From assembly GCA_016098155.1 (NCBI GenBank), contig JAAAJB010000041.1, forward strand, positions 1 to 64,000: a stretch of DNA of 64,000 nt, written 5' to 3'. Source of the stretch: Actinomortierella ambigua (taxonomy: Eukaryota; Mortierellomycota; Mortierellomycetes; Mortierellales; Mortierellaceae). Below the pieces are notes generated by a model that saw only the letters and a list, made by a program, of their open reading frames with translations, did no database searches and had not been told where the DNA came from. Positions 37,101 through 47,266 of this stretch are shown piece after piece. Numbering within the stretch: position 1 is the stretch's first letter; each line of letters starts with the position of its first letter. A program made the position numbers and the translations under genes.

Positions 37101-37670
37101 GACAGGAGAGTCCAGAAGAATGAGAAAGGAGGGGGGAGCAGAGAGAGAGAGCGTGTGTCAGTGAGTATATGCGGATCAAGATGGGACAGGGCAGGAGGCA
37201 ATAACGAGGGGATAGACCGTTCACGTTTTGGCAACCACTTACATGGTGACACCCTCTGGAAGGCACCAGTCGCATTCTCCGCTCGACTGTTGCAAGGAAA
37301 GAATTGTGGTTGTTCGCCAAGAACAGGCAGGAGATGGATAGGAGAGGCAGGCATTTGCGAAGAGAGAATAAAAAAAAAAGAGCAGGGTTCCAAACTAGGT
37401 TAATGCATTGCGGCGCATGCTTGACCCAGGGGAAGGGCTTGGTGTGTGACTTTTTGTCCTCAGAACGGAGACAGGGGTCGCTTTCCACGCTTCTCGTTAG
37501 ACCAGGCCCACCATGCATATGCGATGCAGCATTGTGAATGGCTGGTAGAGTGACGAGGAAAGGAGTCATGCTATTCCGCCATGGCTTACCAGGTTGGCAT
37601 AGAAGGTGTTTTGTGATTCAGGATCAGTGATCTCGACCCAACGAGGATCGAGTGACATTGCCAACGCCAT
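34115..37670 (-). CDS. WW-WW-MyTH4-RhoGAP protein (ARHGAP39/Vilse-like), 801 aa
   Basis: Seven exons (minus): 37670-37590, 37286-37243 (44 nt), 37035-36903, 36661-35388, 35265-34839, 34695-34465, 34330-34115; phases close. WW domain 1 is residues 8-39 (DPRWVEITDPE...GECDWCLPEG), WW domain 2 is 46-74 (WELFDDIHNLPYYYNTKTG...WERP). A Ser-rich linker follows, then MyTH4 at about 400-560 (GIFRRKVPVEKMLLHQ, LGETCADLS, LRDEIYVQLCKQLTENP) and RhoGAP at about 580-775. The RhoGAP arginine finger is present in RTEGIFRISG, and the motif DPHVPCSLLRLWIRDLPEP matches the family. It should stimulate GTP hydrolysis by a Rho/Rac/Cdc42 GTPase and link it, through MyTH4, to microtubules or the cortex and, through WW, to proline-rich partners. 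The same architecture is known in animals (ARHGAP39/CrossGAP). Confidence 0.95.
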
Positions 37671-38416
37671 GGTTGGAAGGGAGATGAGAACAAGAGATGA
37701 GAAGGAATGAAGAAACTAAAGCCAATGGGAGGTAGGGGAGGGCGGCAGGAGGGGGTGGGTGGGGGGACGGCAGGAGGTCGATGCAGAAGGTGCACACGAG
37801 GAGAAAGTAGGAGGAGGAGGAGGGGCAGATGGGCCGACAGAATGAAGGAAGGTGAATGAGGGGATGGCGAATGCAGCCAAGAGGCGAGGAAAAGAAAGGT
37901 AGCCAGCAAACAAGTGGGCTACGTCTCCCCAGCGTTGACCATCTCTGTTTGTCTCTCTGTCTCTCTCTTTGTGAATGTGTATCTTTTTCGGCAGCGGTTG
38001 TCTTCCTCATCCGTGGCTCGCTGTTCTTTATTTTGCTCGCTCGCTAGGAGAGCGAGGAGGGGGCTTGCGACCCTGTCAGGCTGGAGTGGAGTGCACACGG
38101 CAAGGCAGATGAAAAAAAGAGAAGCAGGAGACAGACAACGAGTCAGCATCAGTTTTGAGAAACAAAAAAAAAGGGGAGGGGGTGTGCGAGGCGGTGGTAG
38201 GAGAGGACACGCGCGTCACACGAATATCCTGCTGGGAAGACACTCTCCTTCGACCTGTGACAACAAAGGAAGAGCGACACGCCCACTCGCCCCCCCCCTC
38301 CACCACCACCCGCGCTGGGCATCACGCGCTGCTCAGGCACTTGAGTTCTTTTTCTCGTTCATTTTTCTGGCATGGACATGGCCATGGACATGAGATGGGT
38401 TGTAGAACCTAGGCCT
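37671..38416. other. promoter region of the RhoGAP gene
   Basis: Intergenic, with purine-rich plus strand (37680-37870, that is CT-rich on the sense strand of the RhoGAP gene, as is common near fungal start sites). No supported ORF. Confidence 0.45.
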
Positions 38417-39195
38417 CTAGAACTCTAGAAGGGGTTCAGGCACCTCCAGGATGATCTGACACCGAATCAACTGTTGGCCAATGAAAACGCGATTCTGTGA
38501 TGTCCGTGATGGTGGTGATCCAAAGAGTCTGTGTTTACGCGTGCATGGTTGCCACCAGTATTGTACACACGGATGGTGTTCTATCACGCTCATTTCGCTC
38601 CCTTCCGTGTCGTGAAACCAGCCAAGTGCTTTGATACCCATATTTCTCGAACGTTCTTGGAAGGCGGAGAGGGGGTGCGAGGGAGGGTTGGGGAAGGTTG
38701 GCGAGGGTTGGGGAGAGAGGGAGAAAGACAGAAAGAGATAGGACAAGGAGAGAGGTGATAAAGGTTATAAAGGATAAACCGATACCTCTTCAGAGACAAA
38801 TGACGCCTTGATCCTCGTTACGGGCCCGGTAACAAACCCATCATCGCAGGCATTACTGCCCTTCGATGGGTCGCTAGACAATGGTACCCTCAGACGCCAG
38901 TAGTCCACCCGCAGCAACTGGAGAGGGCCTTGGAGGTAAGTAGATGCTATTGCTGAAAAATGGAGGCCCGCGACTGCTGAATAGAAGTCCATTTGTGGTA
39001 TTCGAGGAGGGCCACCGAGAAGCGGTAGGTGACATGGCTTTAGGAGGACCGCTAGAACCATCTTGACCGTTGGCGACCATCCTTGCCTATATGCCAGGCC
39101 TTTTGCATGGGAGTAGTGGCGAGCTGCACCGTAAAAGATGACAAATAGAGAGTCATATGCCAGGCCATTGATACCGAGAACAAGTCGAGACGACA
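38417..39195 (-). CDS. orphan gene, at least two exons, model incomplete
   Basis: Two blocks on the minus strand look coding. The upstream block (about 39195-38786) reads through globular sequence such as MDFYSAVAGLHFSAIAS and FVTGPVTRIKASFVSEE and ends at a GTATCG donor after 38786. The downstream block (about 38640-38417) reads WFHDTEGSEMSVIEHHPC, then QNRVFIGQQLIRCQ, and stops at TAG after LEVPEPLLEF. The phase between the two does not close with the splice sites I can see, and no ATG starts the upstream block, so at least one exon or junction is wrong or missing; a decayed gene is possible. In part of the upstream block a second frame (39080-38874, ATG to TAG) is also open. No domain is recognised. 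Confidence 0.4.
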
Positions 39196-39487
39196 GCAAA
39201 ACGAAACCGATAAGATGAGGGAGGGGGAGGGTGGTTGCGCGAAAAAAAAATCAAGGATGGACTGGTGTTTGCGATTTCCCCAGTGTGTGTGCTCTGTCCT
39301 CCCTTCCCCTCCTCTTCCAGCCTTTTTTTTTATTTTCCTCCTCACATTGCATCCTCAACACCGTTCGCTCAACGACATCAAGTCTCATAATACCAATAGC
39401 CTCATACCTTTGGCGCGCGCTCCCGTCATTTCCTTAGCGCAGGTGCCATTCTCTGTTCCCACAACACACTATCCGACGAAATTCGAC
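39196..39487. other. intergenic, start region of two opposed orphan genes
   Basis: About 290 bp with a CT-rich plus strand near 39295-39345. It would contain the promoters of both the leftward (38.4-39.2 kb) and rightward (39.5-41.3 kb) orphan genes. Confidence 0.35.
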
Positions 39488-41274
39488 ATGGCAGCCAACA
39501 AAGTAATGGTCAAAGCATCACAGAAGACTTTCACCCCCTTTCTTTTGCTGGATGCAGCCCTTGGTGACCCCCCTCGTGTGGCAGCATGGTTGGGAACGAC
39601 AGAGGGCGCGATAAGAGTGCTATTACGCGAACGCCCTGGTTGCGGGGTGCTTTATTGACAACGCTTCCTTCTGACGCGTGCGCGGTTACATCCTACCCTT
39701 TACTTTCAGCGAGAGTCCCTGACTCAATCAGAAACAGCTCGACTCTCTACATTTCTCCAAGAATGCCTCTTGGTCGGAACACTCAAGGTATAGAATGCTC
39801 TAAATGTTCGAGTTATTGATTCTTCAAGGGAGCAAATGGCTGTTTTTTTTTTGCTCAATGGACAACACATTGACCATCCAGTCCCGATGACTGCATAGAA
39901 TGATGTAACAAGACTGTATTACTCACATGACACCTTGGGGGTTTTTTTTGCGCTCGCGGATAGGGGTTCTACTACTTTGAAGCCTATCTTCGAGGCCGCG
40001 AGGAATTACTTCTTCAAGTCTACAATGACCTCAAGCCAAACACCCATGGCAGTGTCTCCACTCAACCCAGCTCTCTCCCTCTCGCAAAAGCAAGGTATAG
40101 AAAATGAGCACAGCATCGGAGCACAGGATTTTCACAGCCCTTTCTGAAGCTGGTTCAACGTGTCACTTTCTCAAGCACAAACTTCACTTTTCTTGGGTGC
40201 CAACTCTGCTAGGACCTCCAATGTTCTGTCCCCTCGCACCCAACGAACGTATGTAACAGCTACTTGCTCACAGAGCGGTGAAGTTCTTCCAGGAAGACAG
40301 GAACACCCCAAGTACAGTGTGTTCACCATCTCAGCGTACCTCCTTTCTCCAATGATAGACTAAAGCACTTCTCTGGAAGGAAACTACCGCTACCAATGAA
40401 CCCCATCGACTCAGAGTTGGAGAAGGACGAAAGCAGGGCTTCATTTCTCATCGCTGGATACCCTCGATACAAGTGTCCATATGTTTGGGTTAGTCTCCCC
40501 GTGTTATTTTTTGTGTACCTCTGTTGGTATGAGAGAGAAAGATGGGGACTTGAGGGGAGGGAGCATGACAAGTGACTAATCTTTGCACATCCACCGTTGC
40601 CCTCCAATATGTTCCTTTAGCTTCGATCGAACCACAAGAGGCTCATTCAGAATGACAGCAATCAGAAAGTCAACACAAACGATCCTTTGAAGCTCAACAC
40701 AATCTCGGCATGGCGGACTGATGGTACGCACGAGTGAACTATGAACATGTGAACGGGCACAAGAAACAAACGTGGGCAGCTGACTTAACGAAAACCGTTT
40801 CTTTGTTTCGATGTTGACAATTGCCACCAAGATGTCAGACTCTGGGATATCATAGCGGAAATCATCACACTCACCCTGTCACCATCTCCTATCAACCCGT
40901 TCCGCATCAACCACACCTACTTTGATCAACTGCCGCTGGAGGAGTGTGTTATTGCGACGGGGGCTATGCTCGATTTTCTGCAAAGGGTGTACATTAAGGA
41001 CACGCCATACACCGAAGCAGGTCTGTGTTTATATTCTTTCCTTCTTTCAATGCGCATCGAAATGCGCTCTCTGGATTATGTACTTAACAACATTGCTTTT
41101 CTCGTTGCTTTCGTGTTCATAGTTTATGCCGATATCAAGTATCTGCAAAAGTCTCACTTTCTCTTGTACGAAGAGCTCCACTCTTTCTTGACGGAGCATG
41201 CTGTGGAGGAAGACGCCAGGAAGAATGGAGTTGCGGCACAAGTGGAGGCCCTCAATGTCTCGCCAGCACATTGA
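39488..41274 (+). CDS. orphan protein, 306 aa, eight short exons
   Basis: Exons: 39488-39502 (uncertain), 39710-39787, 39964-40094, 40150-40248, 40335-40488, 40621-40723, 40832-41020, 41123-41274; phases close and the last exon ends at TGA. Typical stretches are TARLSTFLQECLLVGTLK, FYYFEAYLRGREELLLQVYN, FLIAGYPRYKCPYVW, LWDIIAEIITLTLSPSP, CVIATGAMLDFLQRVYIK and YADIKYLQKSHFLLYEELH. Most introns are 55-180 nt with GTATAG, GTATGT, GTTAGT or GTACGC donors. The protein looks mixed alpha/beta and cytosolic, without a signal peptide or membrane segment. I recognise no family. The first exon is the weakest part: ATGGCAGCCAACAAA followed by a GTAATG donor is chosen because it is in phase; another upstream exon could replace it. 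The exon chain with conserved phase makes a real gene likely. Confidence 0.7.
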
Positions 41275-41580
41275 CATTGTTCACACGCGACTACTTCTAC
41301 AGCCCAGGCTGTTCCTCCACCTTGCAACACCCTTTTTATCGTATCAAAGCATTGAGACATACTGTCATCTTAGATGAGAAAAAAAAATAAAGAAAAAGTG
41401 GAATATCTATAGGAAAAGCAACCAAGAGATGTTCAGTGGTTTTGACTGATTGTCATTCACAGCCACCACTCAATCGCCCTGCACAACGCTACCTCTCGCT
41501 GGTTTCATTATCTTTGAGTTTGTACAAGGTTGGGCACGCTCTGCCAAGGCCCCACAGCCAATGTGAGGCTCCTCCCAGGA

Positions 41581-43054
41581 TGCACCAACCTGGAGGCGGT
41601 GTTCGTCGCATCCCACACCTGTCCAGTGCCCGACAGGTACCTGCTCCAGCGAAGAGGAAGAGAGTGAGCCCGAGAACCCATCCTCTCTATCACGCCAGAA
41701 AGCCAACGGTGTGAGTGTAAAATGAGAAAGGGAGGAGGAGACGGAGGAGCATGGTGAGCAGTGACTCGCGAATGCTCCTGGGAGGGCTAAAGCCAACCAC
41801 GTCCCGTGACTCAAATTTCAAACGCGCATCTGCACACACCCACCGTAGGTAAAGGACGCCAGCTACCTCTTTCGTTGATGAGGTCGCTATGTGGTGGATG
41901 AATTGTGCATACGGGTGAGGAATGTACGAATCGGTTTCCTTGAGGCCTTAGCATCATTTGACTGTTGTTGTGAGCTACTACAAACACATTGGCGGTGGTG
42001 CTCAACCGATTGTTGCCCCGACAGAGAAATACTTCCCATGGTCTCGTCCTTCTCGCATCTTGTTCTCGTCTCGATCACACATTGCTGATGGTAGCGACGC
42101 GTGCAGATCATCCTCCTGTCGTACTAGTCGATCGACTCTCGAAGCCGCCACCCTGGAGTTATATCTCGAGTCCTATGTTGCAAACACTCTTTCAAGCGCG
42201 AATCAAAAAGCCATGCGTTATATTAGCACACCATCCAACAATGTCATCCTTCCTCTAAATGAGGTTGCGTAGCTGTGTACAGAAACGGAATAACGAAATA
42301 GACGTGAAGATGGTGTGGATTGATGACAGTAACGAGTACTTGATGGGGATGCGCCATTCACATCACAAAATCAACTCCATCGCGCACTCGTTCCAGCACT
42401 GCACTTCTGGCAAGCCTCTCAACTCACGGATCCACACCTGCTCAGTGCCGTCTCCACACTCCCACCTTGCAAGACACGACAACGGAACTGTCAAGACTTA
42501 TTGTCTTTTGAAGACAAATTCTTTAACTCGAGTGGCGCTTGTCTCTCTCCCAGCCTTGTCCTTTCCTGTCATTCTCCGCCCTCATTCTTTTTTTCTTCTC
42601 AGAACTTGTATAGGGAGGATAGGGCTTATCAAGATTACCCACCCTCCGCACACGAAAGGGATGCCGGTGTGGATGTATGTGAAAAAGACATTTACGGGAC
42701 GCTGTTCACTGTTTGCGGTGAATGAAAACTCTGGGCATGAAGGTGGAGGCCAAAAGCGAAACTTGGCCTGATTGCACCAGTGATCCTGGCTGCAATCGAG
42801 AGGATCATGACAAGCGTTGTCCAGGTACTCTGACCACGATGTGGTAGGCGCGAGGATCCTTGGCACTTATCCTGCTGTTTGTAGGAGACGCAATTTCTTC
42901 ACTGACGCGTCAGGCAAGGTATCCTACGCAAACAGTCACACCACCTTTGTCGGGTGTGAAGCATGGTGCGAAAGGTTCCATCACTTTTCTCAACCACATT
43001 ACATTACACTAAAGGTCAGTCAGGAAGTCATGTTCTTGTGACATTACCCGGGGC
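41581..43054 (+). CDS. orphan multi-exon gene, model partly resolved
   Basis: A chain of short coding-looking segments follows the previous gene on the same strand. Supported pieces: about 41581-41636 (CTNLEAVFVASHTCPVPD), 41883-41914 (RYVVDELCIR), 41952-42090 (HHLTVVVSYYKHIGGGAQ...FPWSRPSRILF), about 42337-42540 (VLDGDAPFTSQ, then VPALHFWQASQLTDPHLL and LLSFEDKFFNSS), 42603-42674 (NLYREDRAYQDYPPSAHE), 42743-42824 (VEAKSETWPDCTSDPGCN), 42885-42918 (DAISSLTRQA). Adjacent junctions 42674/42743 (GTATGT donor) and 42824/42885 close in phase; those around 41640-41883, 42090-42337 and 42540-42603 do not all resolve. The 5' end is unknown and the stop is in the 43.03-43.11 kb stretch (TAG at 43052-43054 in one frame, TAG near 43106 in another). 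No family recognised. It may be intact with tiny exons, or decaying. Confidence 0.45.
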
Positions 43055-43475
43055 TAGATCACTGCGGCATCAGCGGGAAAAGCAACTGCCTCGAGCACTC
43101 ATCTAGCATCCATGTACCAGACATGTCTGTTGACAGCTGATCTCCTTCGTACGCTGGCCAACCATTGACTTTGCTTGTCTCGCCACTTTTTTTTTCACTC
43201 ACTCAAAGGCTACAACTCGGAAATCGAAACACCTTTTTACCAGGTCGGCTCGCTATTCACCAAAGCTCCACGATTGTTCATTTGTCAACCAGAAGAAGGA
43301 AGGAAGAAGACTATCTCTCTCTCGGTCTCTCTCTATCACTCTTCGCCAATTCGACCGCCGTCTATAACCAGCGTCAAGTTTTTCCACCATTCACTCCTTT
43401 TTGTCATTCCTCTGGCGGTTAACGCCTGCGATCCCCAAACACCTTTTTCACATCCAGCACGTGCGGTACGATCCA
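43055..43475. other. 5' flank of the BAG-domain gene
   Basis: About 420 bp with a CT-rich stretch at 43313-43340 just upstream of the BAG-domain gene. No separate gene is supported. Confidence 0.4.
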
Positions 43476-44403
43476 ATGACTGTTTTGCAAATCCGATGGG
43501 GCCGTGAGCGGTTCACCATTGATTTCGAGGGTCGTATCCTCGGCAACATCAAGCTCGGCGAACTGCGTGAGCGGTGCAGAGAACTGACAGGCGTGCCTTT
43601 GGGTGGCATTACCTTGATCTATGGAGGAGGTGAGTAAAAAAAAAGTCTGTCTGTTTTTTTTTTTTCGCCGAAACAAGATGATTACCCTTTCACTGACAAA
43701 CATTCCCTCTCTCTCTCTCACTTCTTCCCCGCCTCGACCCGATCGGATGCATACTTTTTAACTTGTTTGTCTCGGATATGTTTTAGCCACCATGAAGGAT
43801 GACAATGCGCCACTTTCTTGTTTTGGTATTAAGCCTAACGGCAAGATCACCATGATGGGAACCAAACCCACGGTATGATCACGCCCGCGTTGCATCCCAT
43901 CTTTCTCGCAGAATCAAAACCTCCCTCATTTTTTTTTCTCAAGACTAACGTGAAAGGACTGCTTTCTGGCTACTGTGTCAACCTGTAAAAAATGTCAAAA
44001 TTAGAAAAACGACATGGTAGAGCTTACAACAAACGGCAACCCAGAAGAATACGCGCTGATCCTACGTATTCAGGCTGCGCTGAAGAAGGCGCACGACCTG
44101 GCGGCTGAATATCTTCCGCAGTATGAGCAGGATGCTGCCAAGTACATTGCGTCTAACCCACCACCATTCTCCATGCACGCCATGCCACCGATGCGCAAGA
44201 AGTTGCAGGACATGCATACCATGTTATCCGAGGTGTTGCTGCAACAGTTGCTTGGATTGGATGGCGTTGTCCTGCAGCCAGAGTTTGAAGTGGCTCGTCT
44301 AAAGCGCCGCGAAGCCGTGAAGGAGACACAGCGGCTATTGGATGTCATCGATGCTGTTCATGCTCGCGTCAAGGAATGCGACACTCGCGCAGGTCGCCTT
44401 TGA
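43476..44403 (+). CDS. BAG-family Hsp70 co-chaperone with ubiquitin-like domain, 212 aa
   Basis: Three exons: 43476-43629, 43787-43872, 44005-44403; phases close. Residues 1-80 form a ubiquitin-like domain (MTVLQIRWGRERFTIDF, LGELRERCRELTG, ITLIYGGATMKDD, FGIKPNGKITMMG). The C-terminal 130 residues form a BAG domain, a three-helix bundle, with segments DAAKYIASNPPPFSMHAMPP, KKLQDMHTMLSEVLLQQLLG and ARLKRREAVKETQRLLDVI. BAG1-type proteins bind the Hsp70 ATPase domain as nucleotide-exchange factors, and the Ubl part can dock on the proteasome. Length and order match animal and plant BAG1-like proteins. The start ATG is the first in the exon that yields a full Ubl beta-strand; a TTG-initiated extension is ignored. 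Function rests on family resemblance. Confidence 0.9.
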
Positions 44404-44473
44404 TTCCGTTCCCTTTAGACAGATACACGATCTATATATTATACTTTTGGCCCTTGATTCAACATTGATATAA

Positions 44474-45491
44474 ACAAATATCGGCTGTCTTGTTATAGAC
44501 TCACTTGAGAATAGTGGTTTAGAGAGCTGGAAGTGCGAAAAATGGAGATTCGACGTTGCGTTTTTGATCCGAATCAGCTTTGCAGATGAGTGGTTTCGCT
44601 GGCCTTGTGTTCTCTCAGCTCATCAAAGAGGTATTAGATGCTGGGTTGCATCAATTGGGAACCTCTTCGATGACCATACCTAAGCTACACCCAAGCTTAA
44701 ACCCTGGCAATGTAATATCACGCACAGCCGACTAGAAGCGCGTTATAGTCTCTCGCATGTTTGACGTCTCTCATGCATTCCAACTTACTCTCAGCACAGT
44801 CTAGCTATCAAATAAACTGTACCTGGAATTGCCGGACGACTAACGTCCTGGCAGTTTGTGCTCTTTGTACGTAGAAGGCAGCAATGCTTCTGGGAGCTCA
44901 AAACTGGCATGATCTTGGATGAGGTGTGTGTCGGGTCGATAAAAGTTGCCCATTTTTCACGGAAACTGTAATCCCATTTGTCCTCATCCAACTTAAGGGA
45001 TGTGCAAGGTTTACATCTCCCATGTGATCCTCTGACTTGCCATCCACGGTAGCTGATATTGAGAGGCGTGGGAGACGCGTCTTCTGTAAAAAATCATTTT
45101 CAGATTCTTTGGTAATCCGCTGCACGTCAACATAATTCTAGACTCGATTAGACCCCGCGGTGTCCCTACAAGGGCATCTGTGTTCCTGCAAGGGCATGTA
45201 TGTGATACTAAGGGCAAGAACACTTTTTACAAATAACGATATTCCCACCCCGAGTATACGCACCAAGGTGTAGAGGACGAAAAGGTTCTGATGGGGGATG
45301 CGAGGTCAGACATCCCTCTCCTCAGTGTTGTATCACACTTGTACTCCATTGCCCGACATTTCACATCATTGGTCAACACCATGCAGCCTAAGCAAGGACT
45401 GCTTAGATATGTTTGCATGAATCCTCAAGATCAAGAATTGACACTCCAGAGCGGTGGGAAAAACTCGTGGTGCTTTTTGGTGACGCCTTAA
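44474..45491 (+). CDS. possible orphan gene or gene remnant, unresolved exons
   Basis: Downstream of the BAG gene several plus-strand stretches have protein-like composition. These are 44474-44683 (69 open codons, including SLENSGLESWKCEKWRFDVA and ADEWFRWPCVLSAHQRG), about 44873-44924 (CFWELKTGMILDE followed by a GTGTGTG donor), about 44960-45010 (ETVIPFVLIQLKGCA), about 45141-45270 (DPAVSLQGHLCSCKGMYVIL and NNDIPTPSIR) and about 45240-45491 (GDARSDIPLLSVVSHLYS and QPKQGLLRYVCMNPQDQE, ending in TAA). No consistent phase joins them, and the minus strand opposite (44791-45100) also has an open, plausible-looking frame. I cannot say whether this is an intact gene with tiny exons, a degenerate gene, or chance. 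No domain recognised. Confidence 0.3.
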
Positions 45492-45972
45492 GGCGACATT
45501 TTACTGCAGTAAAAAAAGAACAAGAAAAGAGCTTGACCTACGAGAAGTGATAACCCAGAGGAATGTTCGATCTTTAAGAGCCAACCATAGTTGTAGCATG
45601 GAGCCTCACGCATGCCCCCATTACTACTTTGTGGCAACTGCAAATGTCGACGCTACACATGTTACAGCTCGTGGGTGTGCGAACTTCAACAACAACAACA
45701 AAATAAAACTATTCCTGACGAATCTTCTCTTTTTGCTGACTCTAGACTACGCCATTTTGCATCAACGCGTTCTGCGAGAATAATTGTTATAGGGCAGTGG
45801 GAATATTTTCCCTTTGGAACAGATTGCTTATGCAGTGCATGTGCAGAATAGATCGAAAAAGGGGCAAAGGCTTTCCTGCAGCATTGTATCTAATCTCGAC
45901 TTCTCATTCTCACCCCCTCGAAGAGAAGGCCCATGCCAAGTGGATAGACTGTGAAACCGTTTGCGTCGCGGC

Positions 45973-46024
<52 letters not shown>

Positions 46025-46039
46025 CGCGCGCGCGCGACA
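45492..46039. other. intergenic region upstream of the secreted repeat protein
   Basis: No gene is supported. It holds AT-rich sequence followed by the GA/GC tract that directly abuts the TATA box at 46040. Confidence 0.5.
45976..46036. repeat. (GA)n followed by (GC)n abutting a TATA box
   Basis: About 48 bp of GA repeat run straight into 12-13 bp of alternating GC (GCGCGCGCGCGC), ending 3 bp before TATAAAAG. GA tracts can form triplex DNA and are GAGA-factor-like promoter elements; alternating GC can form Z-DNA. The position suggests a role in promoter opening, but this is inference. Confidence 0.85.
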
Positions 46040-46047
46040 TATAAAAG
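46040..46047 (+). promoter_or_regulatory. TATA box (TATAAAAG) of the secreted repeat protein gene
   Basis: TATAAAAGGGG is followed 75-80 bp later by a GTATGT donor (46121) and a CTCCAG acceptor (46275-46276). This suggests transcription from about 46070 and a 156-nt intron within the 5' leader (46121-46276) before the ATG at 46325. With the GA/GC tract it looks like a strong promoter. Confidence 0.6.
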
Positions 46048-46324
46048 GGGAGGTGACCTGGCATGCTAAAAATCTCTCTTCACCGCTTCTCACGGCTCTC
46101 CATTTTTCTTTCACCACAAGGTATGTTCGCTCAACTCTCACGAAAAAAGCGCGCACTCAAAAACCTGTGAATGCGCGAATAAGTTCTCGATTTTCGTTTA
46201 ACCGTGCCAAAACTCTAACGCGTCTCTCTTGACTTTCTCTCTATCACCACTCCATCCCTTGTCACTCACACTCCAGCAAACCCCCCTTCCCGCCAACATC
46301 CTCCATACAAACCATTCATTCACC

Positions 46325-47266
46325 ATGAAGGCCATCCTCGCTCTCGCCGCTGCAGTTCTCGCCGCACCAGCCTTGGTCGCCGCCGATTGCGTGAACAAAG
46401 TGTTCGGTACCGGCAATTTCCCGCAGCCATGCGACTGCCCTGCCAGCTACACGATCTACCAAAACGACAACTGCCAGGGCGCGTCGGTTCACCTCAACAT
46501 CGGTGGCTGGCATACCGCCGATAACGCCTGGAGGGTCAGGTCATACGAATGCGATGCCGTCTCGCTCACAAGCAACTGTGTCAATCAAAGCTTCGGCCGG
46601 GGCACGTTCCAGAAGCCCTGCGACTGCCCTGCTGGCTATACCATCTATCAGAATGCCAACTGCGGTGGTGCGACCGTCACCATCAAGAGCGGTGGCTGGG
46701 TGACTGGCCCCAACGCCTGGCCCGTCCAGGCCTACAAGTGCGACAACGTCAGCCAACCGGGTCGCTGCATCAACAAGGCCTTCGGCAAGGGATCGTTCGG
46801 CAAGCCCGCCGAGTGCATTGGTAGCTACTACATCTACCAGAATGCTGGCTGTGGTGGTGCCTCAGTCCACCTCAACAGCGGCTGGACCACGGGTCCCACC
46901 CAATGGAACGTCCAGGCGTACAAGTGCGACCCCGCGCCGATCAAGGCCAACCGCTGCATCAACCATTCATTTGGCGAGGGCACGTTCCCCAAGCCTTCGC
47001 AGTGCACGGCGACTGGCTACACCATCTACCAAGGCGAGGACTGCACAGGCGCCACCGTCCATCTCGATGGCGGCTGGACGACCCGTCCCGGCAACTGGCC
47101 TGTCAAGTCTTTCCGCTGCGATGATGGCTGCACTTGCACGGCTCGCACTGCGTTCAACGTCTTTGAAGATGCCGAGTACTTTGAGGCCCCTCGCACCCTT
47201 GAGGACTCTGCGCCTGAGGAGGAAGACGTCGTTGATCAGGAGTGCCATCGATTCAACGTCCAATAA
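46325..47266 (+). CDS. secreted cysteine-rich protein of four tandem repeats, 313 aa
   Basis: An N-terminal signal peptide (MKAILALAAAVLAAPALVAA, cleaved before DCVNK) is followed by four repeats of 55-57 residues. Each begins C(V/I)N-x2-FG-x-G-x-F-x-(K/Q)P, has a central Y-x-IYQ-x3-C-x-GA-(S/T)V and GGW or SGW-x-T-x-(A/G)-x3-W, and ends (Y/F)-x-CD. Repeats 1 and 2 carry a CDCP motif that is reduced to one cysteine in repeats 3 and 4. A 40-residue acidic tail (EDSAPEEEDVVDQE) ends the protein. The YxIYQxxxCxGxSVxL pattern resembles the Greek-key signature of beta-gamma crystallins with Cys replacing an aromatic residue; this is inference. Codon use is strongly GC-ending, unlike its neighbours, as expected for a highly expressed gene. 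It is likely an abundant extracellular or wall-associated protein; function unknown. Confidence 0.88.
   Translation: MKAILALAAAVLAAPALVAADCVNKVFGTGNFPQPCDCPASYTIYQNDNCQGASVHLNIGGWHTADNAWRVRSYECDAVSLTSNCVNQSFGRGTFQKPCDCPAGYTIYQNANCGGATVTIKSGGWVTGPNAWPVQAYKCDNVSQPGRCINKAFGKGSFGKPAECIGSYYIYQNAGCGGASVHLNSGWTTGPTQWNVQAYKCDPAPIKANRCINHSFGEGTFPKPSQCTATGYTIYQGEDCTGATVHLDGGWTTRPGNWPVKSFRCDDGCTCTARTAFNVFEDAEYFEAPRTLEDSAPEEEDVVDQECHRFNVQ

Noticed and set aside
39480..39658. Longer reading of the first orphan exon (through to a TGA at 39656-39658)
   Set aside because: The continuation after the GTAATG donor is open to a TGA but does not join the next exon in phase at any good donor, so it was left as intron; this is the least certain part of that model.
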